Assembly (NCBI GenBank): GCA_945859605.1 | Contig: OX243815.1 | Coordinates: 39,977,959-40,041,958, forward strand | DNA from: Lumbricus rubellus | Lineage: Eukaryota; Annelida; Clitellata; Crassiclitellata; Lumbricidae | Reading direction: 5' to 3' | Length of the DNA stretch: 64,000 bases | In this document: positions 1-11,165 of the stretch, one piece after another | How positions within the stretch are numbered: position 1 is the stretch's first letter | Layout: each line of letters begins with the position of its first letter | Translations under genes and position numbers: made by a program | The notes under the pieces: generated by a model | What the model was told of the DNA's origin: nothing | The model's database searches: none | Seen by the model: only the letters and a program-made list of their open reading frames with translations

Positions 1-2
1 GA

Positions 3-287
3 AGTTGTTAACCGCTCGCTCGTGGCCGAGCCGTCTGTATGGCCCCCGGGCTATAACCTCCCGCGGGCTCAGTACTGAACTGCTTCAGAACGGGCCAGGG
101 GCGATGCGCTGCCAACCTGGTCCGTTGGGGTCAAGCCACGGATCCCCTTTGCAGCTGTGGGAACATTCAGACTATGGAGCACATCGTAAATGACTGTATA
201 ACAACTCGCTTTCCGGGCGAAATGCCCGTCCTACATGAGGCCGACGAGGCTGCTTTTGAGTGGCTCTGCTTGAACTGCAAAAGCTAA
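3..287 (+). pseudogene. LINE 3' end: zinc-knuckle C-terminus of a non-LTR polyprotein
   Basis: The frame ending at the TAA at 285-287 encodes a LINE C-terminus with the pattern C-x-C-G...T-x-x-H-I...C (CSCG, then TMEHIVNDC), typical of the last domain of Jockey-superfamily polyproteins. Towards its 5' side the frame breaks near position 70: the upstream residues (GYNLPRAQ) lie in another frame. The fragment is therefore a 5'-truncated, frameshifted copy that runs off the window edge. R1 repeat DNA follows directly. The exact clade is not resolvable here. Confidence 0.6.
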
Positions 288-289
288 AA

Positions 290-1660
290 TAAAATAATGT
301 ACGTTTGCTGTCACCTACCACGTGACAGCTATGTTGCATTGCATTGCGAAGCCTATGTAGCGTAGGCTATTGTATTTCACTCTGTGGTATGGCTCTGCTC
401 ATTCGTTGACTCATTCCGAAAATATATAGCTTTTCTTCCGGAAGATTGCCTTGTCTTGCCTTCAACCTTCCTCGATACGAGAGTTTGTTGCATTTTGGAC
501 AATTCTGCTCCATTCTCTCCTGTCTTCGGTTGCTCTCAACAATTCTGCTCATCCACGGTCTAGCCAAGCATCTGCTGCATTATTGTATCTTTGCTGAATG
601 ACGATGGGCAAACTGCGAAAATATCTTAGTTCTGATCGCTAGCTTGCAAAACCGCGACTATCGATCCTTATCATCTTCGGTCCTTGTCATCCATGGCATC
701 TATCATATTCGGTTCCTATCATATTCGGCAACTATCATCCATGTATACCGTCTACCATATTCGGTTTCGATTATTTTCGGTCACCATCACCATCGGTATC
801 TACAGGTATCATCTTCGGTTCATATTATCCTCGGTCCCTATCATCATCAGTAAGCTTATCTATTATTTACGGTCCCTATCATCCCGGGTCTATAGCCTAT
901 CATCATTATATGTATCTACTATCTACCATCTTCGGTCCCTATAGGTTCTTACACAAGCTAGGTGCTTAGGCTACGATCACGATGGATGTAGAATTGTAGA
1001 TTCATAAAAAATTATCGCATTTCTCTTCGAACTTAAGGTGTAGGCCTATAGCTTAGGTAGGTGATTAATCTGAGAGACTTGTCTGTTAATGACATGACGA
1101 TAGCGATGAGTAAGTCATTTCGTTGGTAAAGCCGTAGTTTACGTTAGCAAATTATTTTATATTGCCAACTTAAATTAGAAGCTGGATTGATGGAAATAGT
1201 GGATTGCGTATTGCGTAAGTAAAAGCTTGGTTGATGAAACTAACTGGTGGCTTCAATGGAAGTTGGATTGATTAAGTTTTTGTACCTACATAGAACCATG
1301 GATGACGGAAAGATTCTTGCATAAATTGAAGTTTTGTTTATGAAAAAGTTATTTATTAAATAGAAATCGGATTAATGACAATAATTCTTGATTAAACAGA
1401 ACTTCGATTGAAGAAATGTTTCCTTAAATTGATGCTGGATCGATTGAGGTTTTTCATGGACATTGCTTACTAACTAAAATCAAGAACGGTATTGAAGACA
1501 TGTAGGCCTGCTGTAACCTGCGTTTGAATGTTTTTACAAATTATTTTATGTGTAGATCAACTTGATATAGCGCCTTCCTTCCGAAGAAGTCACACATAGT
1601 TGTCAAACGGATCTCACAGGTGCGTTTATGGCGATTACTCATCTGGTTTTCAATACGCGT
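290..1660 (+). repeat. Dispersed repeat family R1, copy 1
   Basis: Most of this stretch matches the 13.2-15.4 kb region in the same order: a CACGTGRCAG-containing segment (about 300-420), a run of short imperfect repeats built on TATCATATTCGGTCC (about 660-940), then a unique-looking block (about 960-1500), then GATATAGCGCC...TTGTCAAACGG (about 1565-1630). No protein is encoded; the two open frames at 644-944 only reflect the short repeats. Element class unknown. Confidence 0.7.
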
Positions 1661-2343
1661 ACGTTCCATTAATTAAGATTATATCATAGTGAGCAACCGC
1701 CTGCGTCGATAACGATTGAATTAATTAATTATCTGTATAGGCAGAGTCACCTCAACAATAATTATCGCCTTAATTACCATCAACCGAGCTTCTTTAACGG
1801 CCGATCAGCGGGATATTTTCTGGAGACATTTTCGCTCATGTAAAGACAAACTTAAGCATCTTACGAATTCTATTGCGACGGCGGTACTGTAGGTGCTAAG
1901 GGTGCTGCTGCTGCTTCAGCACAGGGCCCGCACTTTGTGCCGCATTTTCGGAAGTGATGAAATTTTCTTACCGAGAATGCTGCAGCAATAATAAAATATC
2001 AAGTCATCCTCGACGAAATTTTGACAAAGACCTCCACGCATCGGATTTCTTAGCTCTTATGTGTGAATTGGTTAATATTCTAGGATCGTATATTCCTATT
2101 GTAGGCTGATAGCTTGTCTTTGGGAAGTAGGACCTTTCAACAGGGATGCCATAGAATTTCCGGCTCTTTCTTCTGTGATCATTCCCGTCACTTCTTCTGT
2201 TATCAAATTATCATATGTTTCATCCAGTTGATTTTCTTCATTTTTCTCCATGTCCACATTTTGAAGACTTCCAGTCTTTTTTTAAATCCTTTTTCGAGGT
2301 CCATGTTTCTGACCCATACAGTACCACATCATATATCATAAAA
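1661..2343. other. No gene seen
   Basis: AT-rich sequence without recognisable coding potential. The open frame at 2114-2341 has no motif and runs into the LINE that follows. Confidence 0.4.
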
Positions 2344-2344
2344 T

Positions 2345-2791
2345 GTGGACAGGGTTCTGTGTTGGGCCCTTTACTGTACGTTCTCTACACAGCTGCTATT
2401 GGTTCCTTGTTGTCTGCATGTGGCCTCTTGCACCAACTCTATGCTGATGACGTTCAGGCCTATGCTCACTGCCTTGCCACTGATGCAGTGTCCACTGTAT
2501 CCTTAATGTCCAATGCCATTGATGCTCTCTCATCATGGATGGCATCTAATCGTTTGTTACTAAATGCCTCTAAAACTCAGTTCATCTGGTTTGGTAGCCT
2601 ACTCGCAGGCAATTGGCTTCCATTGACCTGCACTTAATAACAGCAACTTTTCCTGATATATCCTTCTAAGTTCTCTCTCACAGTCCGAGACCTTGGAATT
2701 ACTCTGGATCAAGAGCTCAATTTCTCAAAGCATATCAATTTGGTCACTCGTAGTTGCTACTACCAGCTTCGGCAACTCCGAGTTGTCAAGA

Positions 2792-2829
<38 letters not shown>

Positions 2830-2855
2830 TCTCTGTCTCTCTCTCTCTCTCTGTC

Positions 2856-2903
<48 letters not shown>

Positions 2904-3461
2904 TGCTACTCTGACACTTGTCTATGCTTTTGTCACCAGTAGAATTGATCACTGCAGTTCGGTACTCATGGGTCTGCCCCTTGGACTAATTGGGCGCCTT
3001 GAACGAGTTCTTCGTTCGGCTGCTCGCCTCATTGGCCGCATTCCTAAATATGCCCCCGTCTCTGCTTATATGCGTGACGTTCTTCACTGGCTCCCTGTTA
3101 CTCAGCGCATCTCCTACCGAGTTGCTGAACTTGTCTGGCGTTGCCTTACTGATTGTGCTCCATCATACCTGTCTATTCTTTGTCGACCTGTCTCCGACCT
3201 TGCAGGCCGTCGAGCTCTTCGCTCTACGACAACGGGGGAGCTTTTGGTTCCTCGAGCTCGCACTTCTACAAGACAGCGCCGGGCCTTTCTACTGTGGGTC
3301 CTGCTATCTGGAATGGCCTCCCACTAAACTTGCGACTTATGCCTAGACTAAATTCACCTGCTTTTTATAAGTCGCTCAAACCTATTATTTTAGCTGTGGC
3401 TGGACTGGGAGCGCCTCTGAGTAGGTTTCTTGAAGAAGCGCTACATAAATTCACAAAATGA
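2345..3461 (+). pseudogene. LINE reverse transcriptase fragment (CR1/L2/Jockey-like)
   Basis: The fragment begins at the RT motif QGSVLGPLLY, continues with the catalytic box YADD (about 2437-2450), then the thumb-side pattern VRDLGITLD near 2685-2705. After a CT microsatellite come SRIDHCSSVLMGLP, R-S-A-A-R-L-I and HWLPVTQRI, and finally GPAIWNGLPLNLR. It ends in the shared LINE tail GGGAGCGCCTCTGAGTAG...GCGCTA, followed by AATGAATGAATG. The frame changes at about 2640, 2790 and 3300, so this copy is dead. Its 5' end is truncated, as is usual for LINEs. Confidence 0.85.
2791..2900 (+). repeat. (CT)n microsatellite inside the LINE
   Basis: About 110 bp of CT dinucleotides with a few TGTC interruptions. 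It lies exactly between the LINE codons for QLRVVK and those for SATLTLVYAFVTSR, a position also occupied by GA/CT runs in two other LINE fragments of this window. Confidence 0.95.
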
Positions 3462-3779
3462 ATGAAATGAATATCAATATTTCATCATATGTTTCTTCAG
3501 ATTCCTGTAGACTTGTCCTTCTAAGTTATTCACAAAAATTATTATTTAACTACAGTTTCGCTGTAGGCCTTATTTTCTCTATAGCTGGTGATGGTGATGA
3601 CCATGACGAGTGTCAAACTTAACATGGAAGAACTCAATAAATGTTAACTTTGCTATAGACCTAAATCATTCGACAATAATACAGATTTGAAAGAGTAATT
3701 TTCATGTATTGCTTGTTGTTCGTTCCTAATGTCACTGTACTGGTCTCTGAATCTGAAATAAGTGGGCCCCGGAAGGTTA

Positions 3780-4170
3780 TCACAGCACCCGGGCCCGCAC
3801 TAGTCTTAATGTTGGCCTGATTAAGCAGCGCCGTGCTTTCTCGGTCGTGGGACCCACTGTCTGGAATGACCTTCCGGTTTCGCTTTGCTCTTTACTTGTG
3901 GTCCATCCGGCTGGGTTCTACAAGTCTTTTTTCTTTGGTCGTGGTTGGGCTGGGAGTACCTCTGAGTAGTCTCTTGAAGGGGCACTATATAAATGCTCTG
4001 TATGAATGAATGAATTAAACAAAAAGACATTTTTGTCTTTGCAGACATTTATTTTTCAATGCTTTTCAATGGTCCATCCGGGGTGGGTTCTTCCTCTTTT
4101 TTGGTGCTGGTTGGGGTGAGTAGTCTCTTGAAGGGGCGCTATTTAAATGCTCTGAATGAATGAATGAATG
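3780..4170 (+). pseudogene. LINE 3' tails, two partial copies
   Basis: 3780-4010 keeps the last LINE codons (KQRRAFSVVGPTVWNDLP) and the tail GGGAGTACCTCTGAGTAGTC...GGGGCACTATATAAATG, followed by ATGAATGAATGAAT. 4060-4170 repeats the last part of it with a second (ATGA)n end. A 55 bp segment (AAAAAGACATTTTTGTCTTTGCAGACATTTATTTTTC) occurs after each, suggesting a local duplication. Confidence 0.65.
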
Positions 4171-4919
4171 AATGAATGAATGATCCAAAAAGACATTTTT
4201 TGTCTTTGCAGACATTTATTTTTCAATGCTTATCTAAACTTCGATATCGACTAAAGGTAGACTACCAGGATCTGAAGGATTCACAAACGTTGAAGTTAGT
4301 CAACAATTTCATTTGTAAGGTTTTCACATCAGTTGGTGTGCGAACAACAACCAATGAGGACAAAAGAAAGAAGAAAGCTAAGTCTAAATTCTAAAACTGT
4401 TCAATGGTTTCCCCCGATGCACACGAGCCACGTTGAATTGGCTTATTTCTTGGATCCGCCTGGGAAAGAAATACCGAGAGCCGGGCACTTGTATTGCCCC
4501 AAGCGGTAGGCTGCATCTTTCGAGCTCACGATGGCGTTACAGCTAACTTGCTACAAAAAGTAAGACACACATTGATATAAAATTTACAAAGTGTAGGCAT
4601 GTTTATAATTTTTCATGTATCAAGCTCAGCAACGTAGACCTGCAACTCCTGGACTATTAGAATGAAATTATTGTTAAAAATGATATGGAAACCGAGCGAG
4701 AAATGTCAAAATACCAAAACTGGAAGTCATACAGTAGGCCGAACGGTTTTTTTACTTTGTCTTAAAAACACCAAAAGATTTTGAAATCTGAGAGTCTGAA
4801 AGTTGAAAGATAGCAATGGAGAGAAGCCATTTAGTCGCACAAAACTGGTAGGCTATTAGTACAAATATTACTAGTAAATTACTCATTGAAAATGATAGTA
4901 GGCTATCGTATATTATAAT
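4171..4919. other. No gene seen
   Basis: Unremarkable AT-rich DNA. The 72-residue open frame at 4176-4394 has no recognisable domain or signal and I do not call it a gene. Confidence 0.4.
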
Positions 4920-4924
4920 AATAA

Positions 4925-5097
4925 ATCGGTTGTGGGGCCGTGAATCTGGAATAAGCTCCCCCCCAAACCTCCATCTCCTCCACCTGACCAGTCAATCTTT
5001 ATTTCTCAAGTCCCTTAAATCTTATTTCTTCAGTCGTAGCTGGGCTGGGAGCGCCTCTGAGTAGTTTCTTGAAGAGAAGCTATATAAATTCTAAATG
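4925..5097 (+). pseudogene. LINE 3' tail fragment
   Basis: Reads as the end of the same LINE family (WNKLPP..., then SLKSYFFSR) followed by the conserved tail GGGAGCGCCTCTGAGTAGTTTC...GAAGCTATATAAATTC. Only the last 170 bp of the element remain. Confidence 0.65.
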
Positions 5098-5599
5098 CGA
5101 CCAATGTATTCAACATGGTATGAACTGCTGGAAGAGCAATCAGCAAAACATAACTTTAAAGCTTCAATTACTGACGACGTAGCCTAGATCAACATGTGGT
5201 GATAATATCTTCTTTCATACGACACGCCATAAAAGGGGGGGCGCGTTTTGTGAAAATTTCAAATGGGGGCACGGCCCTCTGGATCCCTTGAACATCTCTA
5301 CTTCTCTAGCCTACTATAATTGACATACACCGATAAAGACTTATTTGAACAATTCATCCATAAGCGGATAAATCCCCCTACTTCCGATTATCATTGTTTA
5401 GACAGTTATTTACCTGCCAATAGCCGCTAACCCAGGCTTTAACAGTGAAGCTCAGTTCGATGTTGGTACCGCCTGGAAATAAGGTCGCTATTCCCAGACC
5501 CAGTACGTCAAGCCCAGAGGTCTGTCATAACAAGAAGGAAACACAATCGCAATCACTGCTTTTGGGAGTTCAGTCGTGATGTACTATAATTATGCAATA
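5098..5599. other. No gene seen
   Basis: No coding signal. The short string AAAAGGGGGGGCGCGTTTTGTGAAAATTTC near 5232 resembles degraded DNA-transposon ends but has no detectable partner. Confidence 0.35.
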
Positions 5600-5601
5600 T
5601 A

Positions 5602-6816
5602 CACCGTGATTCAAAAAAAACAAAGCCAAATTCTTTTGCATATATCTCTAATACCTGATGACATATCAAGCTAATATTTTCCAAATATTTAGAGAAGTGG
5701 ACCAAGAATAGAATTACAAAATTTCATGAGATAAAGTTGAACGGATAAAAAGATATGAATATTTAAACTTCATATGCCGAAATTGCAGTTTACAAGCAAT
5801 TTTCGGTCAGGTTCAATAAAATGTTTCCTTATTATCTCTAATGCCTAATGATTAATCATTCTAAAATTTTCCAGATATGTAGAGAATTGAACTAACAATA
5901 TGACCCAACAGTATGGTTTGATTTTTTAATTAAACAAATGCTCAAAATGTCCTCCTCCTGCGTGCACGCAAAACTGGAGGCGCTGGCGCCATGCATTGGG
6001 CAACAGCATCGTCGATTATCCTTGTCCAGGCCATTCCACACTTCCCACAAGCGTTGCTTCAGATCGTTTATATCATAGATAGTTGTCTGTTAGACTCGGC
6101 TTTGCATCATGCGTGCTCCACACTTTATAGTGGACATGATTCAAGTCTGGATTGTTCGGAGGCCATAATGTGGGAAAAATGAAGTCTCGCGTCTCTCTTG
6201 TCAGCATTTCGATGGTTTCCTTGGCTCTGTGGGCTGGCGCTGTTCTGTTGAAAAAGAAAACAGCCTTCTGGGGCTATAAATTTCTGATAACAGGTGGAGG
6301 ATGTTGTGACAGCAGAACATTGCGATAATATACTCCGTTAATTTTACTCCAGGATCCCTGAACACCAAAATTGGGAACTATCAAGCATCGAAACCTCAAC
6401 GAACACCATAACAGACATGCTGAAAACTGACATTTCTGGAGATGAAGCTTAAATATTCATATCTTTCTATCCATTCAACTTTATGACATGATATTTTGGA
6501 ATCTCATTCTTGGTTCAATCGTCTAAATATCTGGAAAATTTCAGCATGATTAATTATCAGGCATTAGAGATATAAGAAAAACAGTTTGGCTTACTTTTTT
6601 ATTGAATCTGACAGAAAATTGCTTGTAAACAGCAATTTCGGCATATGAAGTTTAAATATTCGTATCTTTTTATCCGTTCGACTTTATCTCATGAAATTTT
6701 GGAATCTTATTCTTGGTCCAATTCTCTAAATAAATGGAAAATTTTAGCGTGATATGTTATCAGGCATTAGAGATATAAGAAAAACAATTTGGCTTAGTTT
6801 TTTTTGAATCACGGTG
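5602..6816 (-). mobile_element. Tc1/mariner-type element with long inverted repeats, decayed
   Basis: The left end (CACCGTGATTCAAAAAAAAC) and right end (the reverse complement, ...GAATCACGGTG) are flanked by TA on both sides (5600-5601 and 6817-6818), the target duplication of the Tc1/mariner superfamily. Inverted similarity extends inward for about 200 bp or more (for example CATATGCCGAAATTGC at about 5771 against GCAATTTCGGCATATG at about 6631). Each arm also holds shorter internal repeats with ATTAGAGATATAAG. The interior is a transposase remnant. Length 1215 bp. Confidence 0.85.
5940..6260 (-). pseudogene. Mariner/Tc1 transposase remnant
   Basis: Read on the minus strand, broken frames give the family landmarks in order: FNRTAPAHRA (equivalent of the FQQDGAPAH box), then FPTLWPPNNPDLN (the WPxxSPDLNPxD box), then LKQRLWEVWN and a C-terminal CTQEEDILSI equivalent to the usual ...GGHFEHLL end. 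Stops and frameshifts separate the blocks, and the N-terminal DNA-binding half is not visible. The copy cannot encode a working enzyme. Confidence 0.75.
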
Positions 6817-6818
6817 TA

Positions 6819-7135
6819 TAATTACATTTATTCGCTCAATATATAAATAGACTACTGCAGCTACACGTTTACATCTGCTTCAAGCGTAGATTATAAATTT
6901 GCTAATAACTAGAAAAGAAATTGTTGTTTACTGATTTTCGAGTCTTCCAATCAAATTTATAATTACCAATGTAGTGTTTTAGAAAAAATATGAACTTAAT
7001 TCATATTGTTAGATTCTTAGGAATAAACATCTAAAAGAATAATCGTAACCGTAGTCAAAATATTATAGTGATTACAATTTTTAAAAAGAGATAAAATTGT
7101 AGCAATGGTTGTAACTAAGCGCATCCAGATCAAAT
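6819..7135. other. No gene seen
   Basis: AT-rich DNA between the mariner-type element and the SINE. I looked here for a second exon of cystatin-like gene B on the minus strand and found no convincing one. Confidence 0.35.
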
Positions 7136-7145
7136 TTGTGGAAAG

Positions 7146-7360
7146 GGAGGGGGCTGTGGTGTAGTGGTGGCGTCGTCGCCTTGAGGCCGAAAGGTTCGAG
7201 GTTCGAATCCACCTCACCGCGTATAAGGACCGTGGGCAAGTCCTTCACCCACAATTGCTCGGCGCTTCGGCGTGAAACTCCGATGCAGTGTCCGCTCTGC
7301 ATTTGGGAGCGCCTCTGAGTAGCGAGAGCTTGAAGGGGCGCTATAACAAATGCACGTAAA
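7146..7360 (+). repeat. tRNA-derived SINE with a LINE-type tail
   Basis: The head contains a perfect RNA polymerase III A box (TGGTGTAGTGG) and B box (GGTTCGAATCC) about 40 bp apart. The body follows, with TCACCCACAATTGCTCGGCGCTTCGGCGTG. The 3' part is GGGAGCGCCTCTGAGTAGCG...TTGAAGGGGCGCTATAA, the same tail found on the LINEs of this window. This is the expected structure of a SINE mobilised by a partner LINE. Confidence 0.85.
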
Positions 7361-7523
7361 AATAATTCAAATTAGGCCTATTAGGCCTATTAGGACGAAT
7401 CGCTAAAGATAAATCAGCGTGATTCTTATTTTGTTAAAAATTGCATTCCTCGGAGAACTACTCTTTAAATATGATATTGCTACTTTTAATCATCTCAACT
7501 GAACCCTTACAACATTTATATAC

Positions 7524-7838
7524 CTTCTTCTGGCTACTTTCGATGCTGGCCAGATTGGTACAGTATTGGGTATTGGAGTTAATGAAGCCGATGACGAAGT
7601 AGGCAGCGCTCCTGGCGGTTTCAGAGTTTGCGCCATACCCTGAACTATCACTTCCTCCACCTCCAAGTAAACCTCCAGTTAAACCTCCAGTTAAACCTCC
7701 AACTAAATCACCTGCACCCCCACCTCCACCTCCAGTTAAACCGCCAGTTAAACCTCCTATAGTATCAAATACTAGTCCAGCCGATGGACGGACTTGGCTG
7801 ATGATTGCCACTGCTGCGATGAAGAAGAGCGACTTCAT
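7524..7838 (-). CDS. Secreted cystatin-like protein with glycine-rich insert, exon 1 (gene B)
   Basis: The start codon is at 7838-7836. The first 16 residues are identical to those of gene A and form a signal peptide (MKSLFFIAAVAIISQV). Next comes a low-complexity block of GGLTGGLTGG repeats (about residues 28-62). Then follows a stretch that aligns with the N-terminal helix of gene A (S-E...A-A-x-x-x-I...I...T-x-Y-x-C-x-x-L-x-S-I). A splice donor GTATAT follows the AAG codon ending at 7524, giving a phase-0 boundary as in gene A. Reading through the donor gives only 21 more residues before a stop. Later exons were not found, so the gene is incomplete in my reading, or broken. The cystatin assignment rests on the match to gene A. 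The role is probably an extracellular protease inhibitor or host-defence peptide, which is an inference. Confidence 0.65.
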
Positions 7839-7956
7839 GTTGTCAACGAAGATACTTTTGACTTCAGAAGAGAATGATGAAGTTGAATGCGTCGTCTCGA
7901 GATCTGCTTCCGATGACTTCTTCCAACCGCTGACGAATGATGAAACGCATTCGCTG

Positions 7957-7964
7957 AATTTATA
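7957..7964 (-). promoter_or_regulatory. TATA box of gene B
   Basis: TATAAATT on the minus strand about 120 bp upstream of the gene B start codon, inside a block of about 270 bp that is closely similar to the region upstream of gene A, including the surrounding TCCTATAAATTCAGC. Confidence 0.7.
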
Positions 7965-8250
7965 GGAAATAGTTGAACCATTAAACGGATTTACGACACC
8001 CGAGATGGCTTGTTTGGTAAAACATCTGCTGCCCTCTGTAATAAAAACGTCTACTGATTTGCTACAGAAACGAGTTGTTCTGTTCGCATAGAGTCTTAAT
8101 TCGCTGACGATAGATAAGCTTACGTGCAAGTGAATCACGAACACTGTCTATCTGGTGTAATCGTCGTCTTCGGTGCCTTATTCGTTTCGGACGATTTATA
8201 TCCATGAAGATCTCTGCTGCGCTGCTCGAATCGCCTGTTCCATCGTCATC

Positions 8251-8704
8251 CCGGTGTAAAGTTTCCAATTACCCCCTCCTGAACATTACCTCCCGATAAC
8301 TTGAAACCGGTCTCAGATTACCCCCCGGAAACTAGATTTGCATCAATCATCGCATTTATTGCACTAATAAACTCAGAAAAATCATCCCGCTTCTTGTTTT
8401 GGTCTGCAGAATATCATCCGTCATCCCACTTCGGGTTTTGTAATCAATATTTTTATCCGAAAAAATAATAGCCTCGAAGACATTTTCTCCATTGTAACTT
8501 CAGCGGCGATCAGTATTTTATTTACAGATGGAAATATTGATAACAAACCACGAAGTGGGATGACGGATGAAAATCTTCAGACCAAAACACGAAGCGGGAT
8601 GATTTTTCCGATTATTTTAGTGCAATAAATGCGATGATTGGTCCAATTTACAGTTTTCAGGGGGGTAATGTTTAGGAGGGGGTAATCTGAAACCTTTACA
8701 CCGG
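8251..8704. mobile_element. MITE with inverted repeats of about 200 bp
   Basis: Starts CCGGTGTAAAG and ends CTTTACACCGG. The inverted arms continue inward through ATTACCCCCTCCT, GCATTTATTGCACTA, AAAATCATCCCGCTTC and CATCCGTCATCCCACTTC, nearly meeting at the centre. It has no coding capacity. It abuts the 3' end of the LINE at 8696-9500 and truncates that LINE's last codons. Target duplication not clear. Confidence 0.75.
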
Positions 8705-9500
8705 CCACTCTCTCACATCATCGATCCACATCCTACGCGGTCTTCCACGTCTCCTCTTTCCCTCCGTTTCTCCAGTGATTATATCTTTCTCCAGACAGTT
8801 TTCCTTTCTCATGATGTGACCAAAATAACTTAACTTCCTCAACACCACCTCTCCCCACAGCCGTTCGCCACCCACCTCCTGTAGCACCTCCTCATTCCTT
8901 CTCTTAGCTGTCCACGGTATTCTTAATATTCTTCTGTAAGATGTCGTTTCAAAAGCCTTTATTCTTCTCACGTCACTCTTCCTGTACGTCCACGACTCCG
9001 CTCCATATGTTGCAATTGGCCATATTAGTGTCCTCAACAGTCGCAGTTTAGTTGGTATGGTGAATTGGTGATGCCTCTGTTTTTCCATACCGTACTCATG
9101 CCTGACAACACTCCCTTCGCCATTCCCAGTCTTGTCCTTATATCGTCCTCACATCTTTCATCTACAGTTATTTGGGCTCTTAAATATTGCATCTTATCTA
9201 CCTTTTGGAACATCACTCCCTCTACATTCATTTCAATCTTCTTGCTACTTAGTCATCACATTCGTTTTCCTTTGTTAAATATCAATCCATAGTTCTTCTC
9301 TGCATCCACAATCCTCTGTATCAGTTCTTGAAGCTCCTCCGATGATGTGGCAAAAAACACAATATCATACGCATACCTGAGATTTGACACCCTTCTTCCT
9401 CCTATCTTGAATCCTCCCTTATATTGTTCCAGAGCCTCTCGCATTGCCATTTCCGCCACCAAGTTAAATAGGTATAGGGGGATAGTACGCATCCCTGTCT
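8696..9500 (-). pseudogene. LINE reverse transcriptase fragment, second family
   Basis: On the minus strand three overlapping frames give, in order: the RT catalytic region (YAYDIVFFATS in place of YADDxxLxA, then SSEELQELIQRI), KVDKMQYLRAQITVDERCEDDIRTRLGMAKG, and then LLRTLIWPIATYGAESWTYRK, RRILRIPWTAKRRNEEVL, YFGHIMR and GRPRRMWIDDVREW. This is the common endonuclease/reverse-transcriptase LINE type of invertebrates, distinct from the family at 2345. The active-site YADD has become YAYD and the frame is interrupted near 9030 and 9260, so the copy is dead. Confidence 0.85.
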
Positions 9501-9519
9501 TACCCCTCTACCAATATTT

Positions 9520-11110
9520 TAAACCACTAAATTGACATAGGCCTACTCTAACTTTCAACAAAACGCGTTAAACTATGGGACTTTGAGAGAACAACGCAAT
9601 GTTACGGTGCAAACTGATTTATGAAACCTGAATTTGGAAAATGGACAATTGCACGCCGTAATTTCGGGGGATGCCTCCGGATGGATAAATCCGCTGCCTT
9701 AACAGTATGGAAATCTTTTGAAATCTTTCAAAGCGTGGTTTATAATTATTATTAATGAGTTTGGCCTGTCTGTCTGCTCTAGAGTCTTAGTATCTACGAT
9801 TAAGGTCCTTCAAAAGACTCTTTAAAAAATTAGTATTACATTACTTTACGGGCTGAAGAAAGTACATAAACAGAGACACCAGGCTGTAGACCACTCAAGA
9901 AATCGATCATATCATATTTCGCAGATTTTGCACATTGCTATGTCGCCCGTGAAATAGAGGGGTGAATATTAAGGGGGAAATCATTACAATCTGTTTCAAC
10001 TACATAAACCAAAATGCATATTATGCCTCGTTGGTCTTTCTGGGTATCCATCACTGTGACTCAGCAAATCGATTAACAGATGTTCCTTTATGAAAGTTTA
10101 TGGCAAAGAAGATCGCAGGTAGACGACAGACCAATATTTGACTTGAAGTAATGTCGATGACTCATGCCTGATGGGCCAAGATCCAGTCCTAGCATAGACC
10201 TTTCAGCACCTATATGAATTGATTACCAATTAAATACTTTCCCAATCAATCCACTCTGACGTACCTTCGAAGTACTTCACCACTCAGCTTTAGGTACTTA
10301 GGAGTAATTACAATTATAGCAGGACTGTTTTAAAAGAATTTTTAGTACTGCACAGCCCCCTCTTTCCTTTTCCCATTCTCCATGGTAAATTTCTTCCAAA
10401 CGGATGACAATGACCTATTTGCTAGTTTTAACTGTACAGTAGTGCTTCTACAAGACTTAGTGCACAACTCCACTTAGAACTGACTGCACATTTTGTGTGA
10501 CCTACAACTGCTCGTTAAAAAAGCCCTGCAATATAATATCTTTTGGTCTTCATATCAGCATGTTGTGCTTGTCTCTTTGAATAAGCATCGGCCAAATAGG
10601 CCTTTAGATTTTATTACGTGAATATTATATCGCACTATTGTTATCATGTCTAGCCTACCTTTTGTAAGCTCTTGTGCGTTTGCTAACATCGTAAAACAAA
10701 AATATTCCTTTTATAACTGTGCAGGCTTTCCTACTGCTTAGGCGCCTACTGGAGCTATCAGTAGCTTGTATGCGAATCTTGATGCGGCTTCGGCTAACCC
10801 TTCAACTGATGTCAATCGACTTATGTGAGATTTCATTCAAGTTTCTCTACTTTTTAAAATGTAAATTGGTTCCACAATATCATATTTCGCATATTTTCAC
10901 AGTTCTAGATGGCATGACAATTTTGTAATAAGCTTGAACAATTTACATTAATTCTTGGAAATCAATAACAAATAACTGTAGGCCTACAAGATACAGGTCT
11001 CTGCAGAATAGACCTTTCACTGCTTATACCACCATGGAATCAGTGGCTATAGGTTTACAGATGCATTCAACCATTGCGAAATCACTGTTTTATTTGTTCG
11101 TTTCAGCAAT
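9520..11110. other. No gene seen
   Basis: About 1.6 kb without coding signal or clear repeat ends. The 69-residue open frame at 10719-10928 has no recognisable feature. Confidence 0.4.
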
Positions 11111-11114
11111 TTGA

Positions 11115-11165
11115 TAAGGCGCCCCTTCATGGTTGCCAACTCAGGAGCGCTCCCAGTCAGCTTCG
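11115..11165 (-). repeat. LINE/SINE tail fragment
   Basis: Reverse complement of the conserved tail: ...GGGAGCGCTCCTGAGTTGGCAACCATGAAGGGGCGCCTTATC. Only the last 50 bp or so are recognisable. The minus-strand open frame upstream of it (11242-11451) shows no motif I can name. Confidence 0.5.

Noticed and set aside
8062..8268. 68-codon minus-strand frame upstream of gene B
   Set aside because: It overlaps the conserved 5' block of gene B and the MITE edge, and shows only low-complexity basic residues.
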